The position numbers were made by a program, and so were the translations under genes. From positions 746,619-810,618 of the forward strand of contig NZ_QFZZ01000003.1 of the NCBI RefSeq assembly GCF_005233515.1: a DNA stretch of 64,000 bases. Reading direction: 5' to 3'. Below, one piece after another: positions 39,005 through 47,541 of the stretch. Positions within the stretch are counted from its first letter, which is position 1; each line of letters opens with the position of its first letter. This DNA is from Pseudomonas sp. CFBP13508 (GTDB lineage: Bacteria; Pseudomonadota; Gammaproteobacteria; Pseudomonadales; Pseudomonadaceae). The notes below the pieces were generated by a model. It ran no database searches, had not been told where the DNA came from, and saw only the letters and a list, made by a program, of their open reading frames with translations.

Positions 39005-41052
39005 GCTGCCGCGTCCTCACTCAGACCGCTGTGGCGCAACAGCGCGTCGATCGACGGCTCACGGCCACGGAAGTCGACGAACAGCACCATCGGCGCCTGC
39101 GAGCCGCCGCGCGCCAGAATCGCCTCGCGGAACGCCCGACCGGTGTCGGCGTTGAGCACGCCGTCTTCCTCGAATTTCGAGAAGGCGTCGGCGGACAGCA
39201 CTTCAGCCCACTTGTAGCTGTAGTAACCCGCCGCGTAACCACCAGCGAAGATGTGCGCAAAGCTGTTGGGGAAGCGGTTGTAAGCCGGTGGACGCATCAC
39301 CGACACCTCGTCACGCACGCCCTCGAGCACTTGCGCCACGCTGCGGCCATCGCCATGGGTGGCATGCAGTTCGAAGTCGAACAGCGAAAACTCCAGCTGA
39401 CGCACCATCATCAGGCCGGACTGGAAGTTCTTCGCCGCTAGCATTTTTTCCAGCAGATCCTGCGGCAGTGGCTCGCCGGTCTCGTAGTGGCCGGAAATCA
39501 GCGCCAGGCCTTCCGGCTCCCAGCACCAGTTTTCCATGAACTGGCTTGGCAGCTCGACCGCGTCCCAGGCCACGCCATTGATGCCGGATACGCCAGCGTG
39601 CTCGACGCGGGTCAGCAGGTGATGCAGGCCATGGCCGAACTCGTGGAACAAAGTGGTCACTTCATCGTGGGTCAGCAGCGCAGGCTTGCCGCTGTCGGCC
39701 GGGGTGAAGTTGCACACCAGATTGGCCACCGGGCTCTGCAACACACCGTCGACGGTGCGTCGACGGTCGCGGGCGCCGTCCATCCAGGCGCCGCCACGCT
39801 TGTTGGCGCGGGCATACAGGTCGAAGAAGAAGCGGCCGACGTGCTGGCCGTTTTCCTTGATCTCGAACAGGCGGACGTCCGGATGCCAGGTGTCGAAGCC
39901 TTTCAGTTCGGCGATCTCGATGCCGTACAAACGCTGGACGATGGCGAACAGGCCGCTGAGGACTTTATCGATCGGGAAGTAGGCGCGCAGGGTTTCCTGA
40001 GCGACGCTGTAACGCTGCTCGCGGAGTTTTTCGCCGTAGAAACCGCTGTCCCAGCTTTGCAGATCGGCGCAGCCCTGTTCGGCGGCGTAAGCGCGCAGCT
40101 GTTGCAGATCCTGCGCGGCGAACGGCTTGCTGCGCTGGGCCAGATCACGCAGGAAACTCAGCACCTGATCGCTGGATTCGGCCATTTTCGTCGCCAGACT
40201 CAGTTCGGCGAAACTGGCGAAGCCCAGCAGTCGGGCCAGTTCCTGACGCAGGTCGAGGATCTCTTCCATCACCGGGCCGTTGTCGTTCTGGCCAGCATTC
40301 GGGCCTTGGTCCGAGGCGCGGGTGCAGTAGGCGGCGTAGACTTCTTCGCGCAGCGCGCGATCTTGCGCGTAGGTCATCACCGCGTAATAGCTGGGGAATT
40401 CCAGGGTGATCAGCCAGCCGTCGAGGCCTTTGGCCTGCGCGGCGGCAGCCATCTGCGCCTTGGCCGAATCGGTGAGGCCGGCGAGGGCGGCTTCGTTGGT
40501 GATGTGCTTGGTCCACGCCTGCGTGGCGTCGAGCAACTGGTTGGAGAAGCGGCTGCCAAGCTCGGACAGTTTGCTCTGCACTTCGGCATAACGTTTCTGC
40601 TCGGCTTCCGGCAGATCGATACCCGACAGACGGAAATCGCGCAGGGCGTGTTCCAGAATGGTCTTTTGCGCGACGTCGAAACTGGCAGCTTCCGGACTGT
40701 TGGCCAACGCTTCATACGCCTGGAACAGTTCGCGGTTCTGGCCCATTTCGGTGGAGTAGGCGCTCAGGGCCGGCAGGCACGACTCGTAGGCTTCACGCAG
40801 TTCGGCACTGTTGCACACGGCGTTAAGATGGCTGACCGGGCTCCACGCCGCACCGAGGCGATCGTTGAGTTCGTCCATCGCCAGCACCAGACCGGCCCAG
40901 GTCGGGTTCTTGCCCTGGGTCTTGAGGATTTCGGCGATGGCGGCGCGGTTGTCCGCGAGGATGGTTTCGATGGCGGGCAGGACGTGTTCGGCACGGATCG
41001 TGGAGAACGGCGGCAGGTCGTAGGACTGCAAAAGAGGGTTGTTCACGCTCAC
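39001..41052 (-). CDS. prlC: Oligopeptidase A PrlC
   Basis: Cytosolic zinc oligopeptidase that degrades signal peptides and short peptides, 683 residues. The zinc motif is HEFGHGLHHL, followed by the family block NGVAWDAVELPSQFMENW which gives the third ligand. I start at the GTG at 41052 (VSVNNPLL, giving the conserved NNPLL), because an AAGG site lies seven to eight bases upstream; an ATG at 41079 would add nine residues. It heads a two-gene unit with the zinc-ribbon gene and is divergent from the gamma-carbonic anhydrase gene. Confidence 0.94.
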   Translation of the reverse strand: MSVNNPLLQSYDLPPFSTIRAEHVLPAIETILADNRAAIAEILKTQGKNPTWAGLVLAMDELNDRLGAAWSPVSHLNAVCNSAELREAYESCLPALSAYSTEMGQNRELFQAYEALANSPEAASFDVAQKTILEHALRDFRLSGIDLPEAEQKRYAEVQSKLSELGSRFSNQLLDATQAWTKHITNEAALAGLTDSAKAQMAAAAQAKGLDGWLITLEFPSYYAVMTYAQDRALREEVYAAYCTRASDQGPNAGQNDNGPVMEEILDLRQELARLLGFASFAELSLATKMAESSDQVLSFLRDLAQRSKPFAAQDLQQLRAYAAEQGCADLQSWDSGFYGEKLREQRYSVAQETLRAYFPIDKVLSGLFAIVQRLYGIEIAELKGFDTWHPDVRLFEIKENGQHVGRFFFDLYARANKRGGAWMDGARDRRRTVDGVLQSPVANLVCNFTPADSGKPALLTHDEVTTLFHEFGHGLHHLLTRVEHAGVSGINGVAWDAVELPSQFMENWCWEPEGLALISGHYETGEPLPQDLLEKMLAAKNFQSGLMMVRQLEFSLFDFELHATHGDGRSVAQVLEGVRDEVSVMRPPAYNRFPNSFAHIFAGGYAAGYYSYKWAEVLSADAFSKFEEDGVLNADTGRAFREAILARGGSQAPMVLFVDFRGREPSIDALLRHSGLSEDAAA

Positions 41053-41141
41053 GGTTGGCACCTTGGCTGGAAGAAACATGCGCCCATCTTAATTACAATC
41101 GACACTCACCGCAGCTATCGGCGACAGAGAGAGAACTAATC

Positions 41142-41687
41142 GTGTCCCTTCGCAAATACCAGAATCACACCCCCCGCCTGAGCAACGGCGCATTCGTCGA
41201 CGGTTCGGCGGTGGTGATCGGCGACGTCGAAATTGGCGAAGACAGCTCGGTCTGGCCGCTGACGGTGATCCGTGGCGACATGCACCGCATCCGCATCGGT
41301 GCGCGCACCAGCGTGCAGGATGGCTGTGTGTTGCACATTACCCACGCCGGGCCGTTCAACCCGGACGGTTTTCCCTTGCTGATCGGCGATGACGTGACCA
41401 TCGCCCACAAGGTCATGCTGCACGGGTGCACCGTTGGCAGCCGCGTGTTGATCGGCATGGGCAGCATCGTCATGGACGGCGCGGTGGTCGAGGACGATGT
41501 GATCATCGGCGCCGGCAGCCTGGTGCCGCCGGGCAAACGCCTGCAGAGCGGCTTCCTGTATGTCGGCAGCCCGGTCAAGCAAGTGCGCCCGCTGACCGAC
41601 AAGGAAAACGCCTTCTTTACTTACAGCGCGGCGAACTACGTCAAGCTCAAGGACCTGCATCTGGCCGAAGGCTACGACCAGCTCTGA
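41142..41687 (+). CDS. Gamma-carbonic anhydrase family protein (YrdA-like)
   Basis: A 181-residue left-handed beta-helix protein made of hexapeptide repeats (VVIGDVEIGEDSSVWP, VLIGMGSIVMDG). Metal-ligand histidines are in HRIRIG, HITHAG and IAHKVMLHG. The family includes YrdA and gamma-carbonic anhydrases; carbonic anhydrase activity is often absent in the short YrdA type, so the function stays open. The start is GTG at 41142 after AGAGAGAAC. It is divergent from prlC and upstream of a HAD phosphatase gene. Confidence 0.86.
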   Translation: MSLRKYQNHTPRLSNGAFVDGSAVVIGDVEIGEDSSVWPLTVIRGDMHRIRIGARTSVQDGCVLHITHAGPFNPDGFPLLIGDDVTIAHKVMLHGCTVGSRVLIGMGSIVMDGAVVEDDVIIGAGSLVPPGKRLQSGFLYVGSPVKQVRPLTDKENAFFTYSAANYVKLKDLHLAEGYDQL

Positions 41688-41715
41688 ATCGCCCTACACC
41701 TGCTCGGGAATTTCC

Positions 41716-42366
41716 ATGCATTACCAGACCGTACTGTTCGACCTCGATGGCACCCTGACCGACCCGCGTGAGGGCATCACCCGCTCAATTCAATTTGCTC
41801 TGGCCAATCTCGGCATCGACGAGCCGGACCTGAGCAAACTGGAACACTTCATCGGCCCGCCGCTGCTGCAAGCGTTCATGCAGTTCTACGACTTCGACGA
41901 GGCCAAGGCCTGGGAAGCGGTGAATTTCTATCGCGAGCGCTTCAAGGTTACCGGCCTCTACGAGAATCGGGTGTTCGACGGGGTCACGCCGCTGCTGGAA
42001 ACCTTGAGCGGGCAGGGGCGGCAGTTGTACATCGCCACCTCCAAGCCGTGGGTGTTCGCCCGCGAGATCGCCCGGCACTTCGACTTCGCCCGCCACTTCA
42101 AGGTGATCTACGGCAGCGAGCTGGACGGCACGCGAACCAACAAGGTTGAACTGATCGCGCATCTGCTCGAAGAAGAACGCCTGGACCCGGCACAGACCCT
42201 GATGATCGGCGATCGCAAGCACGACCTGATCGGCGCGCGCAGCAATGGTCTCGATGCAGCGGCGGTGGGCTATGGGTTTGGCAGTTTTGAAGAGTTGAAT
42301 GCCGAGGCGCCGGCTTATCACTTTGAAACCTTGGACGAGTTGCATCAGGCGTTTTTGCAGCGCTGA
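41716..42366 (+). CDS. HAD superfamily phosphatase (phosphoglycolate phosphatase-like)
   Basis: A 216-residue member of HAD subfamily IA. Motif I is DLDGTLTD with the nucleophile Asp, motif II is in IATSKPW, motif III the Lys of TNKVELIAH, and motif IV GDRKHD. The cap domain is the helical type C1. Substrate is probably a small phosphate such as phosphoglycolate or a nucleotide. It is downstream of the gamma-carbonic anhydrase gene with a 28-base gap, likely an operon. Confidence 0.87.
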   Translation: MHYQTVLFDLDGTLTDPREGITRSIQFALANLGIDEPDLSKLEHFIGPPLLQAFMQFYDFDEAKAWEAVNFYRERFKVTGLYENRVFDGVTPLLETLSGQGRQLYIATSKPWVFAREIARHFDFARHFKVIYGSELDGTRTNKVELIAHLLEEERLDPAQTLMIGDRKHDLIGARSNGLDAAAVGYGFGSFEELNAEAPAYHFETLDELHQAFLQR

Positions 42367-42376
42367 TGAAATAGCC

Positions 42377-42441
42377 TTCGCGAGCAGGCTCGCTCCCACA
42401 TTGGATCTCGCTGCCTCTGTGGGAGCGAGCCTGCTCGCGAA
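42377..42441. repeat. REP pair, outward arrangement
   Basis: The inverse unit at 42377-42400 precedes a forward unit at 42418-42441. The order is opposite to the other pairs in the window except that at 44869-44943. It lies between convergent HAD and peptidase genes. Confidence 0.9.
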
Positions 42442-42465
42442 AGGGCCGTTATGCCTCCGAGTTCC

Positions 42466-43542
42466 TTAGGACTGGGCCAGCGCTTCCAGCGCCGCCTTAC
42501 GCTCATCAACCGGCAACCGTCCCAACCGCTCAACCTCGGCATAAAACCGCAGCCAATCCCCATCTACTTGCCTGAACACCGCCGCAAACGCCGGCACCCA
42601 CTGGTCATACAGCCCGAACGGCAACAACCGCGCATTGTTCAGCGGCGCATTGACCCAGGCGTCATAGCGTTTGTCCCCGGCCCACTGACTGTCGCGCATT
42701 AGCCGATACTCCCGGCGCAAGCGCTCGAATTCCGCCGCTTTGCGCTCTCGCATCTGCTCGGCGGACAGCGGCTGCGCATAGAGCTTCTCCAGTCGTGAGC
42801 GCGTGTCGAGTACCAGACCGATGAACTGGTCACGCTGCTTGAGCCTGGCATCCGACTCCGCCGGCAGGCCCCGAGATGCGCGCCACTGCCGCGTGCCTTC
42901 CTGCTCGACGAAGGTGGCGAATGACTCGTTGAACTCGGTGTCGTCCTTCACATAGAACTTCTGGTGCGCCAGTTCATGAAAGATCAGCGTGGCCAGTCGT
43001 TCGTCGCCCCAGCCCATCATCGAATTGAGGATCGGGTCATTGAACCAGCCAAGCGTCGAGTACGCCTCGACCCCGCCGATCGACACGTCCATGCCCTGCA
43101 GACGTTGAAGCGCCGCTTCGCCACGGGCGGCGCTCTGGCTGTAGTAGCCGCGATAGGCCACGCAGCCGGCAATCGGGAAGCAGTGATTCTGCGGGGTGAG
43201 GGAAAACTCTGCGGTGGCGAACACGTTCCACACCACGAACGGCCGGCCGATGTCGGCGTAGAGACGATAGCTTTGGTTGTCCGGCAGATGCAGGTGCTCG
43301 CTGGCGAACGTGCGTGCCTTCTGCGATTGGGCCAGATGCGTGCGCAATCTGGCGTCGCGGTTCGGGTCGGCGATGACTTTCTCCACCGGCTCCCGTGCGC
43401 GCAGCAATTGCAGTTGGCCGCTGGCCAACTGGCTGTAGTAGCTGACGCTGGTGCAACCGTTGAGCAACAAAAACAACACACCCGGAAACAAAATCGGAAA
43501 AACGCGATCAAGTAACCCAAGGCTGGTAAACGGCCTGATCAA
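42466..43542 (-). CDS. Aminopeptidase-like lipoprotein (Aminopep/DUF2265 family)
   Basis: A 358-residue predicted lipoprotein with lipobox LNGC (Cys30). It has a HELAH zinc motif at 189-193 and a downstream Glu in FNESFATF at 206, a likely third ligand. The rest is mixed alpha/beta, with a Gly-rich VGGVEAY-like loop before the motif. The family is called predicted aminopeptidase, but activity has not been shown to my knowledge. The place matches PA0064 in P. aeruginosa. It is divergent from a lipoprotein gene pair. Confidence 0.82.
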   Translation of the reverse strand: MIRPFTSLGLLDRVFPILFPGVLFLLLNGCTSVSYYSQLASGQLQLLRAREPVEKVIADPNRDARLRTHLAQSQKARTFASEHLHLPDNQSYRLYADIGRPFVVWNVFATAEFSLTPQNHCFPIAGCVAYRGYYSQSAARGEAALQRLQGMDVSIGGVEAYSTLGWFNDPILNSMMGWGDERLATLIFHELAHQKFYVKDDTEFNESFATFVEQEGTRQWRASRGLPAESDARLKQRDQFIGLVLDTRSRLEKLYAQPLSAEQMRERKAAEFERLRREYRLMRDSQWAGDKRYDAWVNAPLNNARLLPFGLYDQWVPAFAAVFRQVDGDWLRFYAEVERLGRLPVDERKAALEALAQS

Positions 43543-43600
43543 AATAAGAAATTTCCCGGAAAGTCCGCCCCAAGACTATCCCGCCTCAAGGAGCACCGCT

Positions 43601-44023
43601 ATGCGCATGTTGATGCTGACAGGAGGCCTGCTGACGCTGGCCGGTTGTGCCGGATTCGGAATGCCCGACCCCGACCCCTCGCAAGCCTGGATCGATCTCG
43701 ACGCCCGCCAACACGACACGGCGCTGCAAGCCGTACAAGTCGATGCCACCCAGGCCATCGACAAACGTTATTTCGAAGTGCAGCCCGGCAGCCATGAGCT
43801 GAAGGTGCGCTATCAATTCCCGGTCGAGGCCACCAACATCGGCCCGAATGCCGAACCGCTGTGGCGCGATTGCCAGATGAGCGTGAAATTCAAGGATTTC
43901 AACGCCGGCCAGCGCTATCAGTTGCAGGCGGGCAGCATCGGCTTCCGGCCGTGGGCCAAGCTTTATGATGAACAGCGCAAGGTCGTCGGCCAGGGCACAC
44001 CGGCGGGCTGCCAGAGCAGTTGA
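43601..44023 (+). CDS. Small lipoprotein, first of a tandem pair (PA0063-like)
   Basis: A 140-residue lipoprotein with lipobox LAGC (Cys16). The mature part begins with DPDPSQAWIDLDAR and holds a beta-rich domain (YFEVQPGSHELKVRYQF, NAGQRYQLQAGSIGFRPWAKLYD). It closely resembles the next gene, with the shared blocks PGSHELxVR and AGQRYxLxxxSxxFxPxAxLY, so the two arose by duplication. An AAGGAG site precedes the ATG. The role is unknown; envelope location is expected. Confidence 0.83.
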   Translation: MRMLMLTGGLLTLAGCAGFGMPDPDPSQAWIDLDARQHDTALQAVQVDATQAIDKRYFEVQPGSHELKVRYQFPVEATNIGPNAEPLWRDCQMSVKFKDFNAGQRYQLQAGSIGFRPWAKLYDEQRKVVGQGTPAGCQSS

Positions 44024-44063
44024 TCGGCGCTATGCTGGCTATTCGAATCTGCGGATATCCATC

Positions 44064-44483
44064 ATGCGTACCTTGCTGCTGTTGCTCGTTGTCGGTCTGG
44101 TCGCCGGTTGCCAGACGCCATTGCCACCGGTTGACCCGCACATGGCCTGGGTCGACTTCTCTACGCCAAGCCCCGGGGGCAAGTTGCTGATGGCCGAGCG
44201 TCTCGACAACCAGCGCTTGAACGACGGGCGCTTTTTCCAGGTGACTCCCGGTAGCCATGAGCTGCGGGTACGTTTCGACTTCGAAGTGTTTGGCGGCGGT
44301 GGCAGTCTGCTCACCGGCCCGGTGGAGCGCTTATGCTACCTGACCATTCGCTACGACCACTTCGAGGCCGGCCAGCGTTATCTGCTGGAAGGCCGCTCGC
44401 TGGCATTCACGCCGAGCGCGCGTTTGTACAATGCCAAGCGCGAGATCGTTGCTGAAGACCGCGAGTTCCACTGCATCATCTAG
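44064..44483 (+). CDS. Small lipoprotein, second of a tandem pair (PA0062-like)
   Basis: A 139-residue lipoprotein with lipobox VAGC (Cys17). It is a paralogue of the preceding gene: FFQVTPGSHELRVRFDFEVF and EAGQRYLLEGRSLAFTPSARLY match it position by position. A GCTATGCTGG gap of 40 bases separates the two, so they are likely co-transcribed. The function is unknown. Confidence 0.83.
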   Translation: MRTLLLLLVVGLVAGCQTPLPPVDPHMAWVDFSTPSPGGKLLMAERLDNQRLNDGRFFQVTPGSHELRVRFDFEVFGGGGSLLTGPVERLCYLTIRYDHFEAGQRYLLEGRSLAFTPSARLYNAKREIVAEDREFHCII

Positions 44484-44487
44484 CGCT

Positions 44488-44727
44488 TCAGCTGTCGTTT
44501 CTCTGGTAAATGATCCGTTTGGTGCCGTTCTCGCAAGAACCGACGATCATGGCCGAGTCGTGCTGCTTCGCCTCTTCTGCCGTGATGATTTCCAGGGTGT
44601 AGGAGGGAATGGCCTTCGCCTGAATCTTGATCTCGATTTCCTTTCTGAGCTCTTCGCAGTCCTTCGGGGCTGCGAAAGCGGACGTGGCCAGTGCACTGCA
44701 AAGGATCGCCAAGCCAATACATTTCAT
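44488..44727 (-). CDS. DUF1161 family small exported protein (copy 1)
   Basis: A 79-residue precursor with a signal peptide ending near residue 19 (SAFAAP). The mature domain has a conserved two-cysteine layout, CEELRKEIEIKIQ and GSCENGTKRIIYQR, shared with the DUF1161 gene at 46806. The Cys pair probably forms a disulfide in the periplasm. Function is unknown. An AGGAGC site precedes the start. Confidence 0.82.
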   Translation of the reverse strand: MKCIGLAILCSALATSAFAAPKDCEELRKEIEIKIQAKAIPSYTLEIITAEEAKQHDSAMIVGSCENGTKRIIYQRNDS

Positions 44728-44868
44728 CGATGAAGCTCCTTGAGGCAGCGCGCACGGGTGTGCGCTGAAGCTGCTGTCGATTATTCGACCACAATTCTGC
44801 GGAGCGGGTTCTGACTTTGCTCACACCTTGTATTAATTGCCGGTCGCTGAGCAGGTTTCGAGACTGCC

Positions 44869-44943
44869 TTCGCGAGCAGGCTCGCTCCCACACTGGATCT
44901 GCGACGTGCACAAATCCCCTGTGGGAGCGAGCCTGCTCGCGAA
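44869..44943. repeat. REP pair, outward arrangement
   Basis: Inverse unit at 44869-44892 and forward unit at 44920-44943. It lies between the DUF1161 start and the osmC stop, both on the minus strand, rather than between convergent genes. Confidence 0.9.
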
Positions 44944-44967
44944 GGCGTCAGCCCGGCAAACGCCCAA

Positions 44968-45399
44968 TCAGCTGACCAGCGAAGCCTCGAGAGTGATCTT
45001 CGCATTCAGCACCTTGGAAACCGGGCACCCTTCCTTGGCCTTGTTGCTCAACTCTTCAAACTGCTGCTGAGTTGCGCCCGGGATCTTCGCCTTGAGAATC
45101 AGCTTCACCGCAGTGATCGCGAAGCCGCCGTCAACCTGATCGAGGGTGACTTCGGCGTTGGTGTCGATGCTGTCTGCCTTCAGGCCCGCATCACCGAGAA
45201 TCATCGAAAACGCCATGGAGAAGCAGCCGGCGTGGGCCGCACCGATCAGCTCTTCCGGGTTGGTACCCTTGCCGCCTTCAAAGCGCGCCTTGAAGCCGTA
45301 AGGTGCTTCGCGCAGTACGCCGGTTTCGGTGGAGATCGAGCCGAGACCGGTTTTCAGATCGCCTTCCCAATGCGCCGATGCCTTTTTCACGATAGCCAT
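44968..45399 (-). CDS. osmC: OsmC family peroxiredoxin
   Basis: Thiol-dependent peroxidase for organic hydroperoxides, 143 residues. The peroxidatic Cys59 is in AAHAGCFSMAF and the resolving Cys125 in EGCPVSKVL, the standard OsmC pair. I start at the ATG at 45399 (MAIVKKASAHWEG) after an AGGAGG site; the much longer open frame upstream is chance. A CTATCCT element at minus-strand 45470-45464 resembles an RpoS -10, fitting the stationary-phase control usual for osmC, but that is tentative. Confidence 0.93.
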   Translation of the reverse strand: MAIVKKASAHWEGDLKTGLGSISTETGVLREAPYGFKARFEGGKGTNPEELIGAAHAGCFSMAFSMILGDAGLKADSIDTNAEVTLDQVDGGFAITAVKLILKAKIPGATQQQFEELSNKAKEGCPVSKVLNAKITLEASLVS

Positions 45400-45639
45400 G
45401 TCTGCCTCCTTAAATATGGCGCGGAACGCCGCGCCGTCGCGGTTTTTACTAGCAAGGCTTCTGAGGATAGACGGCGGAACAAAGTTCAGCCTGGCTGAAT
45501 CGTTGACTTTTTTAGTAGGAAATTTCGTCGCTGCTATTGAATCTCGGGTATATGCCCTCATTCCATAAAACACGCTTATGGATTTGGCAGGTTTTCGCTC
45601 GCAAGAAAAACCTGCCTCCCCACCCGGAGATGCAGGTTC
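45400..45639. other. Divergent osmC / LLM-oxidoreductase region with a perfect hairpin
   Basis: A 240-base gap. A ten-base perfect inverted repeat GGCAGGTTTT / AAAACCTGCC (arms 45586-45595 and 45607-45616, loop 11 bases) lies 24 bases before the plus-strand start, and no T-run follows it, so it is not a simple terminator. It could be a leader hairpin or a protein-binding dyad. Confidence 0.55.
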
Positions 45640-46641
45640 ATGAAAAAACTGTCCGACGTTAAATTTTCCACTCTCGACCTGGTGCCGGTGCGCGAAAACG
45701 GCAGCGCGGCGCAATCGCTGCGCAACTCGCTGGACCTGGCGCAGCATGCCGAGAAATTCGGCTACACGCGCTTCTGGGTCGCCGAACACCACAACATGGA
45801 CGGCATCGCCAGTTCCGCGACGTCGGTGTTGCTCGGCTATCTGGCCGGGGGCACGTCGACGATCCGCGTCGGTTCCGGCGGGGTGATGCTGCCCAACCAT
45901 GCGCCGTTGGTGATCGCCGAGCAGTTCGGCACCCTCGAGAGCCTGTACCCCGGACGCATCGACTTGGGCCTGGGCCGCGCACCCGGCTCGGACCAGATGA
46001 CCGCCCGCGCCTTGCGCCGTGAGCGCTCGGGCAGCGCTGACGACTTCCCTGAAGACGTCGCCGAACTGATGCGCTACCTCGGCCCGCGCACCCCGGAGCA
46101 ACGGGTGATCGCCATGCCCGGCACCGGCACCAACGTGCCGATCTGGCTGCTCGGCTCAAGTCTGTTCAGCGCGCAATTGGCGGGTGAGCGCGGCTTGCCT
46201 TACGCCTTCGCCTCGCACTTCGCGCCGCGCTTCATGCACGAGGCGATCCGTATCTACCGCAATCACTTCAAACCGTCTGCGGTGCTGGACAAGCCGTACG
46301 TAATGCTCGGCGTGCCGCTGGTGGCAGCCGATACCGATGAGCAAGCCGATTATCTGGCGACGTCGGTGTACCAGCGCATTCTTGCGTTGATGCGTGGCCA
46401 GAGCCTGGTGCAGCGTCCGCCGGTGAAAACCATGGACGGTCTGTGGCTGCCCCATGAACGTGAAGCGGTGGGCGATTTCCTCGGCCTCGCCATGGTCGGC
46501 GGCCCGCAGAAGATCCGCGCCAAGCTTGAGGTGCTGATCGAGCAGACCCAGGCGGACGAGCTGATTTTCACCAGTGATCTTTACGAACACGCCGATCGCA
46601 TCCATTCCTACGAACTGCTTGCGCAAGTCATGAAGGGATAA
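45640..46641 (+). CDS. LLM-class flavin-dependent oxidoreductase (MsnO8-like)
   Basis: A 333-residue luciferase-like monooxygenase fold that uses reduced FMN. Family landmarks are [17 protein letters not shown] near the start, [22 protein letters not shown] ridge and [19 protein letters not shown]. Substrate is unknown; small sulfonates, alkanes and aromatic compounds are all known in the family. It lies downstream of the hairpin described above and ends before a dispersed repeat and terminator. Confidence 0.86.
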   Translation: MKKLSDVKFSTLDLVPVRENGSAAQSLRNSLDLAQHAEKFGYTRFWVAEHHNMDGIASSATSVLLGYLAGGTSTIRVGSGGVMLPNHAPLVIAEQFGTLESLYPGRIDLGLGRAPGSDQMTARALRRERSGSADDFPEDVAELMRYLGPRTPEQRVIAMPGTGTNVPIWLLGSSLFSAQLAGERGLPYAFASHFAPRFMHEAIRIYRNHFKPSAVLDKPYVMLGVPLVAADTDEQADYLATSVYQRILALMRGQSLVQRPPVKTMDGLWLPHEREAVGDFLGLAMVGGPQKIRAKLEVLIEQTQADELIFTSDLYEHADRIHSYELLAQVMKG

Positions 46642-46651
46642 CGCGAACCCT

Positions 46652-46740
46652 TGTAGGAGCTGTCGAGTAAAACGAGGCTGCGATCTCTTGATCTTGATTT
46701 GAAATCAAGATCAAGAGATCGCAGCGTGCCGCAGCTCCTA
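46652..46740. repeat. GTAGGAGCTG repeat with long perfect hairpin
   Basis: A second Pseudomonas repeat type: TGTAGGAGCTG arms face each other around a 23-base perfect stem (46678-46700 pairs with 46702-46724) with a single-base centre. It stands just after the LLM gene and can fold in RNA into a very stable hairpin. Confidence 0.85.
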
Positions 46741-46760
46741 CCCGGAAAATCATCGTCCAC

Positions 46761-46792
46761 AAAAAAGCCGACGCATCCACGTCGGCTTTTTT
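46761..46792. terminator. Bidirectional terminator after LLM and DUF1161 genes
   Basis: AAAAAAGCCGAC / GTCGGCTTTTTT with an eight-base loop and T-tracts on both strands. It ends the plus-strand LLM transcript and the minus-strand DUF1161 transcript. Confidence 0.92.
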
Positions 46793-46805
46793 ACTTCAGG
46801 CGCAA

Positions 46806-47030
46806 TCAACCGCGTTTGTAGACGATTTCCTTGCTGCCGCCTTCGCAGGTGCCAACCACTTTGGCGTCAGCCGCCGCACCTTTGTCGACAACCTCCAGCG
46901 AATAACCGGAAACGCCTTTGGCGTCGAGCTTCGCGGCGATTTCGCTTTTCAGCTCTTCACAGGGCTTGCCGGCTGCAAACGCACCACCCGCAAGGCTCAA
47001 CAAACCTACTGCCAACATGAACTTCTTCAT
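46806..47030 (-). CDS. DUF1161 family small exported protein (copy 2)
   Basis: A 74-residue precursor with a signal peptide ending near residue 20 (GAFAAG). The mature part has CEELKSEIAAKLDAKG and GTCEGGSKEIVYKR, paralogous to the gene at 44488 with the same two cysteines. I chose the ATG at 47030 (MKKFMLAVG) over one three codons upstream. The two DUF1161 genes flank osmC and the LLM gene. Function is unknown. Confidence 0.82.
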   Translation of the reverse strand: MKKFMLAVGLLSLAGGAFAAGKPCEELKSEIAAKLDAKGVSGYSLEVVDKGAAADAKVVGTCEGGSKEIVYKRG

Positions 47031-47159
47031 CGGTCGCACTCCCTGGTCGGATTGAAAGAGGCGGGCATCGAGTCATCCACCCGATGCGCTCACCTTGTAG
47101 CGCTTTGCCATTCCCTATGGCACTCGGCCAGCGCGCAAGTTCAGAAGACTAGCTCAAAC

Positions 47160-47375
47160 TCAGCTGGCGGCAATCTTGAAGCCGACTTTCAGCGTGACCT
47201 GAAAGTGCGCCACCTGGCCGTTTTCGATGTGGCCACGGGTTTCGGTCACTTCAAACCATTCCAGATTGCGCAGGGTTTTGTTGGCCTCGGCCAGTGCATT
47301 GTTGATGGCGTCTTCGATGCTGTTAGTGGACGAGCCGACCAGCTCGACTTTCTTGTAGGTGTGATGATCACTCAT
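47160..47375 (-). CDS. Dodecin, flavin-storage protein
   Basis: A 71-residue protein that assembles into a hollow dodecamer binding riboflavin, FMN or FAD. It has the classic strand-helix-strand pattern with [19 protein letters not shown] and the flavin-stacking Trp in [13 protein letters not shown]. The C-terminal [10 protein letters not shown] strand closes the sheet. Size and motifs are exact for dodecin. Confidence 0.93.
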   Translation of the reverse strand: MSDHHTYKKVELVGSSTNSIEDAINNALAEANKTLRNLEWFEVTETRGHIENGQVAHFQVTLKVGFKIAAS

Positions 47376-47541
47376 GGCGTTCTCCTTGGGTTGGAATGGC
47401 GTGTGAAATTGAGCCTAGCAGGCAATTGCACTGATGATTTCGGCGCCGTTGCGCTGCCGAAGTTCAGAATTTCTGCACTTTCTCGACATGCTGAAGTCCC
47501 AACCAACACACGCCACTCATCACCAATGCAGGAGAGCCACC

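Noticed and set aside
39487..41139. Plus-strand 550-codon frame opposite prlC
   Set aside because: Shadow of prlC; composition follows the third-codon bias of the minus-strand gene.
44968..46101. Extended minus-strand frame joining osmC to sequence antisense to the LLM gene
   Set aside because: OsmC homology starts at the ATG at 45399 with a good ribosome site; the upstream part is noise.
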